Of a DNA stretch of 64,000 bases, positions 54,573 through 64,000 are shown piece by piece. The translations under genes and the position numbers were made by a program. The stretch spans positions 56,148,806-56,212,805 of the forward strand of contig NC_045443.1 in assembly GCF_002776525.5 (NCBI RefSeq), written 5' to 3'. This stretch comes from Piliocolobus tephrosceles (lineage: Eukaryota; Chordata; Mammalia; Primates; Cercopithecidae). The notes under the pieces were generated by a model, which ran no database searches, had not been told where the DNA came from, and was given only the letters and a program-made list of their open reading frames with translations. Positions within the stretch are counted from its first letter, which is position 1. Every line of letters begins with the position of its first letter.

Positions 54573-54729
54573 GAAGTTTTCTTCTTTACAACTAAAGAAG
54601 GAAGTTTGGCTCATTTTGACTTATTTCTTTCAGAAATAAAAATCTCTCTCAATTCGGCACATGTAACGCTTGATTTCTTCACTCCTCTCCCAGAAAGCAA
54701 GGCAATCAGGACACTTCGTGTAACTAAAG
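54573..54729 (+). CDS. Candidate internal coding exon (gene unknown)
   Basis: A 157-nt open stretch of 52 codons plus one base. It is preceded by a T-rich tract (54549-54563) and GCCGACAAG, whose AG ends at 54572, and is followed by AAAG/GTAAGA at 54730, a strong donor. The peptide begins EVFFFTTKEGSLAHFD and ends KAIRTLRVTK, a balanced mix of charged and aromatic residues unlike the low-complexity frames elsewhere. Three CpGs lie in it. The open frame extends upstream to 54411 or beyond, which weakens the case because an intron should not stay open. I do not recognise a protein family. No partner exon is seen in the window. It could be chance. Confidence 0.3.
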
Positions 54730-54735
54730 GTAAGA

Positions 54736-55349
54736 CAATTTTCATGTACTAGATAAAAGACAAGTCATTAACCACTTTTGGTGAACTCTTTTTGTCCTTT
54801 ATGGGATATTGTTCAGTAACCATGCATGCATAACACATTACATATACACGTGCGCTCACAGAAACTTGCCAGATAGAGCTGGGTTGGAGCACAAACCTCA
54901 AATTTCATGGAAGTGTTTGTTTTGGAGCAGAGAAGTCCTGTTCTTCTAAGCCATCTGGCTCCTATTAGTGCAGGTTCTGCTGTCAGTATTTACTTAAATA
55001 GGGAGAGGCTCTGTCTATGTCACCCTCAGGAGGATCACTATTTCATGGCTACATTGATTTAAGTTTTTATTTATCTACTAGGACAAAATGGTAACACAAA
55101 TAAATGCCTTATGAGATATTTTCAGAGTTTAGTCATAGTCTCTTAAATATAACTTCATTGTTCATTTCCACCATAGTCTTTATAAACTAAAGCAATCTTA
55201 GTAGACCTTCAAAGCAACACAGGACAAGTTGTGACTATCCACATGACCACTGGAGAATGTAACTCTTTAAAATATTCTGTTCCGATTTTCCCTTTTTTGT
55301 TAGAACTAGTACATTTTGCAATTCTGTTACCATCATTACAAGAAATAAC
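54736..55349. other. Unassigned DNA
   Basis: No repeat recognised downstream of the exon candidate. Confidence 0.45.
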
Positions 55350-55595
55350 ATATGTGGTAATTAAGAACTTGGACTCAGGAAACAGACAGTCTGGGTTTGA
55401 ATCCTAGCTGTACCACTTCCCTGCTGTGTGATCTTGAACATGTCACTGTACCTATCTATGCTTTTGTCTGTAAAATTGATATCCTAATAATTGCTACCTC
55501 ATATGAACTTGTGAAGATTAAGCAAATTAATATACATTTACTGTTTAAATAGTGTCTGGTACATGGGTGCTCACTAATTGCAAACTGCTATTTTA
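55350..55595 (+). repeat. MIR SINE, sense, near full length
   Basis: GTGGTAATTAAGAACTTGGA, GTCTGGGTTTGAATCCTAGC, CCTGCTGTGTGATCTTGAAC, TTTTGTCTGTAAAATTGA and GTGTCTGGTACATGGGTGCT. The best-preserved MIR in the window. Confidence 0.9.
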
Positions 55596-55994
55596 TTACA
55601 GGAGAATATAAAAAATGATCTTAATGTGCTGTTTGAATGCATTTAATACTATTTCACCAAAGGTAATTTAACTTAATAACTGTTAGAGTTACAAAGTATT
55701 TTCCATCTGTGTATTGAAAAAAAGACATGCAATTTCTTTTTAAGGCAACTCCAGTAATTGGATATTTCGAGACAAAGAAGGAAATAAGGTTACTTTATAA
55801 CTAGACCCATTGGGGTTAGATGTAAATTCATTTCAAATTCTTTCAGAAAATTCTGCTTTCTCTCTTTTAGTTATCCTTTTCATACTTCTAAAATAATATT
55901 CCCTTAGGTGGTAGGGAGAAGAACTTTAATCGCCATCTTCTGTGCTCCCTTACCCCAATTTTATTTGGCCAGCAAAAGTCTCCCAGGAATCTCA
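55596..55994. other. Unassigned DNA
   Basis: No repeat recognised. Confidence 0.45.
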
Positions 55995-56090
55995 GTCAAT
56001 GCCAGTCTCTCTCCCTCTCTCTGTTTTTCATGCTTCTCATCTCTCTCTCTCTCTCTTTATATGTATCTATCTCTGTCTCTCTGCCTCCAG
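55995..56090. repeat. (TC)n pyrimidine-rich simple repeat
   Basis: CTCTCTCCCTCTCTCTG and CATCTCTCTCTCTCTCTCTT with TATC interruptions. Short Ser/Leu-rich frames here are artefacts of composition. Confidence 0.85.
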
Positions 56091-56179
56091 CCCAATTTTC
56101 ACTTCCCACGAGAAAACCTTTCACTGATCTTCCAGAAAGTGATTTTCCCTTCTTTGTGTCATTACCATATTTTGCTCAT

Positions 56180-56325
56180 TATGCTCATTATGACTTATTA
56201 TATTGCAATTACAATTTAATGTGTTTGTTTACCATGCTTGATTGTGACTTTCTTGAGAATAACAATCGTATTGATCTTTGTATTGTCAACATCTAGCACA
56301 GTGTCCACTACACAGTTTTTTAAAA
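56180..56325 (+). repeat. L2 3' end, sense
   Basis: GATTGTGACTTTCTTGAGAA, CTTTGTATTGTCAACATC, TAGCACAGTGTCCACTAC match '...gtaagctccttgag...tttgtatccccagcacctagcacagtgcc...'. Confidence 0.65.
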
Positions 56326-56335
56326 TTCAGTACAT

Positions 56336-56638
56336 TTTTTTTTTTTTTTTTTTTTTTTTTTTGAGACGGAGTCTCACTCTGTCCACCTGGCTGGAGTGCA
56401 GTGGTGCGATCTCCGATCTCGGCTCACTGCAAGCTCCGCCTCCTGGGTTCACACCATTCTCCTGCCTCAGCCTCTCTAGTAGCTGGGACTACAGGCGCCC
56501 GCCACCGCGCCCGGCTAATTTTTTGTATTTTTAGTAGAGACGGGGTTTCACCGTGGTCTCGATCTCCTGACCTTGTGATCCGCCCACCTCGGCCTCCCAA
56601 AGTGCTGGGATTACAGGCGTGAGCCACCGCGCCCGGCC
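56336..56638 (-). mobile_element. AluY SINE, antisense, with TSD
   Basis: T-run, GAGACGGAGTCTCACTCTGT, CCACCGCGCCCGGCTAATTT, ending GAGCCACCGCGCCCGGCC. TSD TCAGTACAT at 56327-56335 and 56639-56647. Missing about 12-15 bases where CACCGTGGTCTCGATC joins. High CpG content. Confidence 0.95.
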
Positions 56639-56647
56639 TCAGTACAT

Positions 56648-57959
56648 ATTTTTTGTACAGATACTTTATGTAAGAAATGTGCATCGGGATTTGGCTAAAG
56701 ATATTCCTAGATGTAATTGGAGAAGGTGTCTTTCAAATAAGTATTATTTGAAGAATACCAAGGAACCCAGTCCTCAAATTTGTCTTTTAATTGGCTTGCT
56801 GCAGTCACCTGTAATCCCCTACTAGGGATCATTTAAAGGTCTTGGTACATGTTTATCTATTTAAGACATTATCTTGTCCAGGATTAGTAAAAATTAACAA
56901 GCCAATAAGCCTATTAGCAAGGATTAGCTTATGTGAGACTGAAGAGATTGATAAATAAAAATGGTAAATTGTGATGTTAATAGGGTCTAGGGTATGGATT
57001 ATTGGAGAGGGCATTGATCAGTAAGGGAGTGACTCAGAACCCTAAATACTTTGTAACTAGGAGCTGGCATAGAAGGGCATCCAAAGGTTGATAGGTATCC
57101 TGAGGGCCAACTTGGCTTATGTTGCCATTAAGCTTAGCTTTGGCTTAACTGAGTCACAACACTCAGAAAAGGGAGCTCCGGGTGAACATTTTGCTTGAGT
57201 CACTGTAGCTCTCCTCTGTCCTACAAAGGTGGAAAACCAATGTCCATGTGCTAGAGCTCACTGGGCCCATTGCAGTTATACAGGACAGGCATTGCTTACT
57301 CTTAGAAAAATAAATTAGATTCAATAGTGGGTTGAAAGTTTAAAAAAAATGATCATAGTTTAATACAAGACAGATACTCTGCCTTGTTATTTCTTGATTC
57401 TCTGCTCATTAGAGTTGCTCAGAAAGTTAGTCTGTCCACACACAATTCATCACATGTGTTTATATTTCAAAAATATATTGAGATGGGAATCATTGGTTTT
57501 ATAAGCCCTGTCTGTCTGACTATTAAATCATTTGCAGACTGTCAAACAACATTCACTTTGGAGAGGTTAGAAGGTCCTAGAACCGCACTGCCCCCATTTC
57601 CTTCACTGGAAAAAGCTGTTGATATATGAAAAATAGGTGTTTAAATAAGCTACCTGCTTTTGAATAAAAATACTCCAGGCATTTTAAGGCACATGTGCAG
57701 TTGGATAGAGGACTTCACATATAACTTTTGGAGCCAGTTTTATACAGTGTTTATTCTCTGGCTAAAATTTAACCACATTTGGAAATTCTATGAACTTTTA
57801 AATTAGTGCTCTATGATTCTATTATTCTGGGGCCAGTTTTTGTAGCAATAACTGCAGCATCTTCTGATTTACCCCCTCCCTATCCATTTCCATAGGTACA
57901 AATAACAGTGTCTAGCCTGTCTTTACCTTTCCATGATCTGATACATCAGAGCAAGAATT
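56648..57959. other. Unassigned DNA
   Basis: About 1.3 kb with no gene and no repeat I can name. An 81-codon frame at 57384-57629 has no support. Confidence 0.45.
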
Positions 57960-58270
57960 GTCTTCGAGTACAATTTTAGAATATGCTGTTTCTTTCACTT
58001 TTATACACATACAATGGCTCTTCCCTCATATCAAGTCTCTACTTTAATTTTGTGGCTCAGTACCTTCTACTGTTTCTCAAAACTATAGACTGCCCTCTGG
58101 GTTACATTCTAGCTTATATGCTTTATTCTACCCCAAAAGCACCCACTTCCTAATCCCCTTACCTCACTATCCCTACAGTTAGCTTATTTTTAAGTCATTG
58201 TATTCTATCCTCCATGTCTAGAAATTCTTCCCTCTTCATCTTAGCCATTGTTTCTCTCTTTCATACAAGC
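57960..58270 (+). repeat. Possible L2 fragment, sense
   Basis: CATACAATGGCTCTTCCC, TGCCCTCTGGGTTACATTCT and ATGTCTAGAAATTCTTCCC have the flavour of the L2 3' half but are very diverged. Confidence 0.35.
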
Positions 58271-58486
58271 CTTTCCACTGAGGCACTGATCAAAATAACC
58301 TGTGACTTTTCAATATTTAAAAGTGTTTATGAAGAACTACAATGTAATCAGTTACATCAACCAATCGATCAACTGTTTAATGATCACTATGTTCTTACAG
58401 TGTGGTAAGCATTAGAAAGGTTAAAAAATCGTTATTATAAAATATAGTTTTTTCATATATTATAAAAATACATAAATTATTATGAA

Positions 58487-58540
58487 ATATAGTTTTTTGT
58501 CCTCAAATGTGATATATAGTTTTTTGTCCTCAACTGTGAT
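58487..58540. repeat. 27-bp tandem duplication
   Basis: Two head-to-tail copies of a 27-bp unit starting ATATAGTTTTTTGTCCTCAA (58487-58513 and 58514-58540), differing at one base. A shorter relative (AAATATAGTTTTTTCATAT) precedes it at 58440. Confidence 0.9.
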
Positions 58541-58744
58541 ATAATTATGACTTGAGCACAGTATTAACATAATAAAATTCCAAATACTGTGCTATAGATG
58601 CAGTTAAATATGGTAGAACTCAGTGGATTAAGAACACTGCTCTAAACCCTAAGGACATTCAGCATTCAGTCTCTTAAGCAACTTTTTTCCATTAGATTAT
58701 TGGTGTCCTTCCTTCAGGACTTAGCCTACCAGGTTCTAGCTTTC

Positions 58745-59263
58745 TGAGCTGTGCAATATGTTAGCCATTTGTCACATGCGGCATGTGGCTAAGGAACCTA
58801 AAACATGTGACTAGTGTAACTGAGGAACAGAAATTTAATTTCATTTGATTCTCATTAATTGAAAATCAATTTAAAAATTCAATTCAATTCAATATTTAGA
58901 AAACTTTTACATACATTTGGAGCAACTTAGGTTCGTAAGTCTACTTTTCCAACTGTAAATTTTATAAATCTAAATAAAGACCAGCATTACCAGTGAAAAT
59001 TCATCCCCAGAATTGAGATGTGCTGCATGTGTACATGTCAACTGGATTGTGAAGACTTAGTATAAAGAAAATAATGTAAAATACCTATTTTTAAAATATT
59101 GATTGCACGTTGAAATGAGGGTATTTTGGATACATTGGGTTAAATAAAATACATTCCTAAATTTTATTTCACTTTTTTTTTTACTTTAAAAAATGTGACT
59201 ACTAGAAAATTCGAAATTACACATATGGATTACATTGTATCTCAATAGAACAGCACTGTTCTA
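58745..59263. mobile_element. Non-autonomous DNA transposon copy (name not recalled)
   Basis: Starts GAGCTGTGCAATATG and ends CTCAATAGAACAGCACTG, degraded inverted ends of a common mammalian element whose ends read 'cagcgctgtccaata'. Interior phrases GGCATGTGGCTAAGG, GAATTGAGATGTGCTGCATG, TTTTGGATACATTGGGTTAA and TGTGACTACTAGAAAATTC keep the family's order. About 520 bp, with no transposase. Confidence 0.65.
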
Positions 59264-59954
59264 GATAAACCAGATCTGTACTACATTTGTACATGTCCCT
59301 GAACCCCAAGGCCAGCTATTTCCATGATGTCTCTTCGTCACCCAGAGTTCTAGTGCATTTTGGCCTTCTGCTGATTCTACCATATTAATCTACAGGTAGG
59401 TTGTATTTAAAAACAGTCCTGTATTATCATGTGCTACTGTAGTGAAATATAGTGAAATACAGACTTCGGCTCAGATGACCCTTTTGCTGTTTGTCTCTTG
59501 ATCTAAATGTTTTTATTCCTTCTTGTTCACTCTTTTCTTTTGCTACAATGGCTTTAGTCTCTGTACTAGGCTTTCTTCTTCTTCCTCAATCTTATGTGCA
59601 AAAATGAGTTGCTTTTTGGCTTTAGCTTCTTGTCACAATCCTTCCATTTCTGGGACAAACTTGTTCTTGGCTTTGGGCCCTTCCTTTCTACACCCCTCCC
59701 GCTGTAGCAGGTCAACTAGAGGATAACAGGAACCTTTGGGGAAACTGCTCAGGTTCCATGTGCATAAATCTAAGCAACATAGGCAGTGTTGCACTCTTGA
59801 TATTTGCAGTGCATAAGGCTCTGGGGCCCTGTGCTTTTTAATTTTTATTTCCTTAAATCTATTGAACATGGTCTTTAAAATTCATGTTTGCCTCACCAAC
59901 CCGTTGTTTATCATTAATCAGATTTAGATCCAACTGGAAATTTCCTTAGGCGAT
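59264..59954. other. Unassigned DNA
   Basis: Short frames on both strands (59523-59726 plus, 59633-59869 minus) show no domain. No repeat recognised. Confidence 0.45.
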
Positions 59955-60140
59955 TCCTCTTTTCTTTGGAGATGAAGTCCAACATCCTTGTCATATCATT
60001 TAACATTCTATACCATTTGACCCCAATTGAGTTGTCCACTTTGACCTCCAGAACCTAACTGTAGCACATCATGGTGTCTTTTTTTCTTGGCCCTCCTACC
60101 ATTAATTTTTTATACCACATTTATAATGTAGCTCTTTCTG
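59955..60140 (+). repeat. L2 LINE, sense
   Basis: GAGATGAAGTCCAACATCCT, CATTCTATACCATTTGACC and CTCCAGAACCTAACTGTAGC match 'ataaaatccaaactccttaccatgg...'. Confidence 0.45.
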
Positions 60141-60204
60141 ATTTTCAGTTAAATAGAGATAACTATCTAAGTTAACTGAGTTATGAAACTGCAACAATAG
60201 CAAT

Positions 60205-60357
60205 AACAGTACAATAACAATAGTTGACATTCATATAGTGCTTAGTGTGTGCTAGGCACTGTTCTAAACACTTTATATACATCTACTCCTTTCATCTTCC
60301 TTCAGTAACCTATAAGTGTTGTTATTATCTCATTTCACTGAGCGAAAGGTTGAAATA
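60205..60357 (-). repeat. MIR SINE, antisense, first half (split)
   Basis: ATAGTTGACATTCATATAGT, GTGCTAGGCACTGTTCTAAA, 'cttcagtaacctataagtg' and CTCATTTCACTGAGCGAAAG. The continuation appears at 60926 after a DNA transposon. Confidence 0.8.
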
Positions 60358-60925
60358 CAGCAGATCCTTGAATAACATAGTTTCTTTCAACATTATTTCA
60401 TTTTAACACTGATGAGAAAAAAAACTCCACTCTGGCAGGGGCCACTGTGTGTGTAGAGTTTGCACATTCTCTCTATGTCTGCTTGAGTTACCTCCAGGCA
60501 CTCTGGATTCCTTCCACATCCCAGAGGCATGCACGTTAGGTGAATTGCATCTGCATGGCCCTGGTGTGAGTGAGTGTGGGTGTATGTGAGTGTGCCCTGT
60601 GATGGAATGGTGTCCTGACCAGAGTGGGTCCTAGGCTTGCGTGCCAGGAGAGGCTCCAGCCATCCAAGACCTGAACTGGAATAAGTAAACAATCATCATA
60701 CTTGACTTGCTTTTGTTAATCTTTCTTAAATGTATGTATTACTCACATTTATTTCAATATTTAATACTAGAAGTGTTTGAGGTCTTTATTTAGAAGTTTA
60801 GCGATGTTTTTTTGACCAGAAATATAGGAACTTATCTCTTTCTTATGTCAGTAACCTATGATAAAATGTTTCGCTTAAAGTCAGTTTCTGAGAACCTATG
60901 GATGACGTTAAGGGAGGATTTGCTG
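60358..60925. mobile_element. Tc1/mariner-like DNA transposon inserted in a MIR
   Basis: The ends CAGCAGATCCT (60358-60368) and, reversed, CAGCAAATCCT (60915-60925) are inverted repeats. A TA lies on each side (60356-60357, 60926-60927), the target duplication of Tc1/mariner elements. The interior has CACATTCTCTCTATGTCTGC and GCCCTGTGATGGAATGGTGT, phrases shared by an old family found also outside mammals. About 570 bp, no transposase frame. Confidence 0.75.
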
Positions 60926-61025
60926 TACAGGGAAGTTAAATAACATGAACAAGACCACATAGCTAATAAAGGGTAGAACTAGTATTTCAACATAGGCACT
61001 CCAGCTTTAGAGTCTGTGCTTATGT
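60926..61025 (-). repeat. MIR SINE, antisense, second half (split)
   Basis: ACAGGGAAGTTAAATAACAT, GAACAAGACCACATAGCTAA and AAGGGTAGAACTAGTATTTC complete the MIR that began at 60205. Confidence 0.8.
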
Positions 61026-61054
61026 GTTTGAGCTAAATCGTTTTGGGAACTTTG

Positions 61055-61120
61055 TCTCAGGTAATTTACATAGATTTTCTCATTTAATCTTCACAACAAC
61101 CTGTGGGGAAAGCTATTAGA
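61055..61120 (-). repeat. MIR fragment, antisense
   Basis: TTTACATAGATTTTCTCATT, TAATCTTCACAACAACCTGT match the antisense MIR 3' part. A separate copy from the split MIR upstream. Confidence 0.5.
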
Positions 61121-61211
61121 ACATAAAGTAACAAAAAGAATTTTGGAAGTAAAAGAGATTCCACTAGACTAGTCATATGGCAGTTACTCCCAAAACATTA
61201 GTTTTGACAGT

Positions 61212-61436
61212 GCACTACATCAGAAGTCAGTAAACTACCAGCCTGCAGGTCAATTCTGGTCCACTACCTGTTTATGCAGATGAAGTTTTATTGGATCACG
61301 TTTTTTCATGTATGTGATAACTATGGCTACTTTTGCATTACAATGGTGGGATTGAGTAGTTGAGGCTGAGACTCTATGGTCCAAAGCCTAAAATATTTTC
61401 TGACTCTTTACAGAAAAGTTTGCCAACCCTTGCTTT
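61212..61436 (-). mobile_element. hAT-Charlie-type non-autonomous transposon
   Basis: TCAGTAAACTACCAGCCTGC, GATGAAGTTTTATTGGATCA, TATGGCTACTTTTGCATTAC, TTGAGTAGTTGAGGCTGAG and CAGAAAAGTTTGCCAACCCT correspond to a common MER-class hAT element ('...gtttgccgacccctg' ends). The name is uncertain. Strand is nominal. Confidence 0.75.
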
Positions 61437-61529
61437 ATACCGTACCTGAAAAGTAAATGAACGTTGCTATTAATGTTAAGATTATACAATAAAAGAAGTG
61501 CTTGTTTACTGCTTCCTGCCCAAACACCC

Positions 61530-61838
61530 TTTTTTTTTTTTTTTTCTGAGATGGAGTCTTGCTCTGTTGCCCAGGCTGGAGTGCAGTGTTATCATCTCAT
61601 CTCACTGCAACCTCCATCTCCCGGGTTCAAGTGATTCTCCTGCCTCAGACTCCCAGGTAGCTGGGATTAGAGGTGCACACCACCATGCCCAGCTAATTTT
61701 TGTATTAGCTGGTGAAACCTAGACAGGGTTTCACCATGTTGGCCAGGGTGGTCTCGAACTCCTGACCTCAAGTGATCCACCCAACTCGGCCTCCCAAAGT
61801 GCTGGAATTACAGATGTGAGCCATGCCTCCCCATCCCA
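61530..61838 (-). mobile_element. Alu SINE, antisense
   Basis: T-run, CTGAGATGGAGTCTTGCTCT, both arms, with GTATTAGCTGGTGAAACCTA replacing the usual TTTTTAGTAGAGAC join. The 5' end runs GTGAGCCATGCCTCCCC. AluS-like. Confidence 0.93.
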
Positions 61839-62524
61839 AACCACTATTTCTTTGAAGACCTTCTTTATATTCTCTGAGGGGAGATTAGGTGCTTCACTAA
61901 GAACTATTGGTTTTATCACTTCCTGTGGCTCACATCAGCACAGCAGCCCTTTGTCTCCCATATCATATTGATTCTTTCTATGGCAGGTGTCATGCTGTTT
62001 GATTAAACTGATATGTTCTTGAAATGCTGATGTAAATCAAAGTTTGGAACATTGAAACACATTTTCTGTTCGTTTATATTATAATTTGTGTGATGTTTTA
62101 TCTACTTGAAAGGACACATAACTCTTTATAAAATGTTATGTGGCTGCTCTTTCATGATGCCTTCTTATCACTCCCCCCAAGTACTAGCACTCATGTTTCT
62201 GTCCATTTGTCATTGTTCTATAGAAACAGTTGAATCCCATTGTGAAAGCTACTATTTAAAAACAAAAAACAGGTATAATGATTCATAAAATGCATAATAT
62301 TTTTCTGATGGAAAGAATTGACCTATTGAAATTTAGTATTAACATTTTCTTAAACTGAGACACCCCTATTGTGAGCAACAATGAATGTGTATGAACTACC
62401 TCTTTTATTTAAAACATTGTATTAAATAGTATTGATTTTTCATCATTATGAAATAATACCAACCAATGGCAATGCTAAAATAATAAAAAACCATCTTGTT
62501 ATATTTATCAAAAAATAACAATAA
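61839..62524. other. Unassigned DNA
   Basis: No gene or repeat recognised. Confidence 0.45.
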
Positions 62525-62645
62525 ATTACAGGAGGACTAACCACGTACTGGCATTCTGCTAAGTGCTTAACATGTATATGACTTAATTATCCCTTTAACT
62601 CTATGAATTCCATTCTATTGTTGTCCTCATTTTGCAATGCATACT
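62525..62645 (-). repeat. MIR fragment, antisense
   Basis: CCACGTACTGGCATTCTGC, TAAGTGCTTAACATGTATAT, TATTGTTGTCCTCATTTTGC fit the antisense MIR 3' half. Confidence 0.6.
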
Positions 62646-62939
62646 TTGCAGTGTCTACTTTATAATGTATATTTGACATTAATAGAGGAAAAACAATACA
62701 ATTGTTTGAAATGAAGCATATAAAAGAGAAGGTTAATTGATGGGTTTCTTTAATTTTCTAAGTGATGCGTAATGCTGTATATCTAAGAGTATTATGATTT
62801 TTTAAAAAGCTTTAGTGATACACCTAAAAAACCAAGAGTTCCATGAATAAGGGATTACATTTGGGATACTAGAAGCTATCTTTCTAAAACCAGAAACATT
62901 GAAAAATGTGAGATGAAATCTATATATTAGTTGGTCATT
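62646..62939. other. Unassigned DNA
   Basis: AT-rich, nothing recognised. Confidence 0.45.
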
Positions 62940-63285
62940 CATTTTTTATTTAGCATTTATTTATTGAATACTATAGTCCATTTTCTCATGCATCTTATAT
63001 TTATGAACAGGGATGTATTCAACAAGCAAGTAAACATACTAAATTGATGGTTATGAAAAGGGCTTCAAACAACATGAACGGAGTGGTGACGTAAATAACA
63101 ATAGAGATGACCATATAGGTTAGACATAGGAAACTCCTCTGAGAGGAAAAACCTTAAGCTTGTAGCTTGAGAATGAAAAAGAGCCTGCCATGGAGAAGGT
63201 ATGGGAGCGGGTGGCACTTGTAGGTAGAAGGAACAGCATATTCTAAGAGTATCAGTTAGTCTTGGAGCTAACAAGGAAAGAGCTT
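62940..63285 (-). repeat. L2 LINE, antisense
   Basis: GCATTTATTTATTGAATACT, GGATGTATTCAACAAGCAAG, GAAACTCCTCTGAGAGG, AAGAGCCTGCCATGGAGAAG and GTAGAAGGAACAGCATATTC match antisense L2 ('...agccagccatgtgaag...gagggaacagcatgtgc...'). Confidence 0.7.
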
Positions 63286-63589
63286 GACTTTAAACTCATT
63301 GATCCATGGGCTTTTTCCCCTCCCAGGAGACACTTCTGTGGTCCATCCATCTTTGGGCTTCTACAAGGAAAATTACAAAAGTTTATTAAATGTTTCCATC
63401 ATCAGAATAATTGGCAATTATTGTAACTGCATTTAAAAATAACTAAAATGTTTATATTAACTAATGTAGAAAATGTCTTTTTTAAGAATCTCAAACTTTT
63501 GTAATAATACGAATGCATTGTATATCCATCAGCAGACTCCCGGAGGGCCAAATGTAAGGTCACCATGGAGCAGCTATAATCCTTGTTCT

Positions 63590-63790
63590 TTAAGTCAGTT
63601 CCCAGCTCAGCATTCTGTCAGCTCTGTTTAGGCAATTTACATAACCTCTCTGGGTTTTAGTTTACTCATTAGCAAAACAAGGATAAAGATGTGTATTTAA
63701 ATATTACTGTGAAAATTGTTTAAATATTTTGAACGTAACCGACATACTATGCTTGGCAAGAAGTAGTCATTCAAATATTAATTTTGGTAG
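63590..63790 (+). repeat. MIR SINE, sense
   Basis: GTTTAGGCAATTTACATAAC, CTCTCTGGGTTTTAGTTTAC, TATTACTGTGAAAATTG and GACATACTATGCTTGGCAAG follow the MIR order. It converges on the next, antisense MIR. Confidence 0.7.
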
Positions 63791-63809
63791 ATCTTTTATG
63801 TATGTTAAT

Positions 63810-64000
63810 AATAATGATTCATATTTATTGAGAACTTACTATATACCAGGTGGTTTTCAAGAATTTTCAATGTTCTTAACTCATTTTATCCTCACAAAAA
63901 TTCTATGAAATCATTCCATATGTTTTACATGTTTTCTTATCTCACATCTAAGAAACCTAAAGCTGGAGATTATGCAACTTGCCCAAGATCACAGAGCCAA
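63810..64000 (-). repeat. MIR SINE, antisense, runs off the window
   Basis: TCATATTTATTGAGAACTTA, CTATATACCAGGTGGTTTTC, CATTTTATCCTCACAAAAAT and GCAACTTGCCCAAGATCACA. The element continues past the right edge. Confidence 0.85.

Noticed and set aside
55350..55595. tRNA-like signal
   Set aside because: This is a MIR, whose head derives from tRNA. No intact tRNA fold is present.
56238..56534. 98-codon frame
   Set aside because: Runs from an L2 3' end into antisense AluY.

Overview
This is primate nuclear DNA, almost certainly from an Old World monkey (macaque, baboon or close relative). The window is dense in Alu, L1, L2, MIR and MaLR copies. Three Alus (15541-15843, 33895-34212, 43070-43371) carry the AluYR-type variants of cercopithecid genomes: right-arm GGGCGAGGTGG in place of the human GGGCGTGGTGG, and GATCCGGCCACTGCA-type sequence near the 3' end. 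The species inference rests on family knowledge, not on a database search.

No confirmed protein-coding gene, rRNA, tRNA or CRISPR array is visible. The open reading frames in the window are short. Nearly all fall in Alu or L1 sequence, often antisense, or in AT-rich DNA, so I treat them as noise. The one stretch that looks like an internal coding exon is 54573-54729: a pyrimidine tract and AG before it, a strong GTAAGA donor after it, and 52 open codons. I cannot name a gene for it. The window is best read as intergenic or deep-intronic DNA, AT-rich, with many decayed repeats.

Layout. 1-10 kb: MIR, MER5A-like, L1 ends, a probable ERVL LTR split by an Alu, and an AluJ split by a probable solo LTR. 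10-17 kb: an old L1M, several Alus, a C-rich tract with G-quadruplex potential on the minus strand, a palindromic AT-rich block (about 15.1-15.4 kb), a young AluYR and a young AluY with intact target-site duplications (TSDs). 17-30 kb: mostly old DNA with L2/MIR fragments, a possible structured conserved element (about 18.2-18.4 kb), an MST-type LTR, two L1 3' ends in opposite orientation, four Alus, then a TCTA microsatellite beside a second palindromic AT-rich block (29482-29740) with perfect 25-bp arms. 30-45 kb: an MLT1 LTR, a young truncated L1PA, an AluYR placed at the 5' junction of another L1PA at the same target, a long L2, and a 5'-inverted L1. 45.3-51.5 kb: one ancient, nearly full-length L1M carrying nested Alu and L1PA insertions. 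51.5-64 kb: Alus, MIR, L2, DNA transposons (including a TA-flanked Tc1/mariner-like element splitting a MIR) and the exon candidate.

Nothing here forms a pathway or operon. The main content is a layered record of retrotransposition: L2/MIR and DNA elements oldest, then L1M and MaLR, then AluJ/S, then L1PA and AluY/AluYR. Two large AT-rich palindromes are the most unusual structural features. Boundaries of old repeats are by eye and can be off by tens of bases; subfamily names are from memory.
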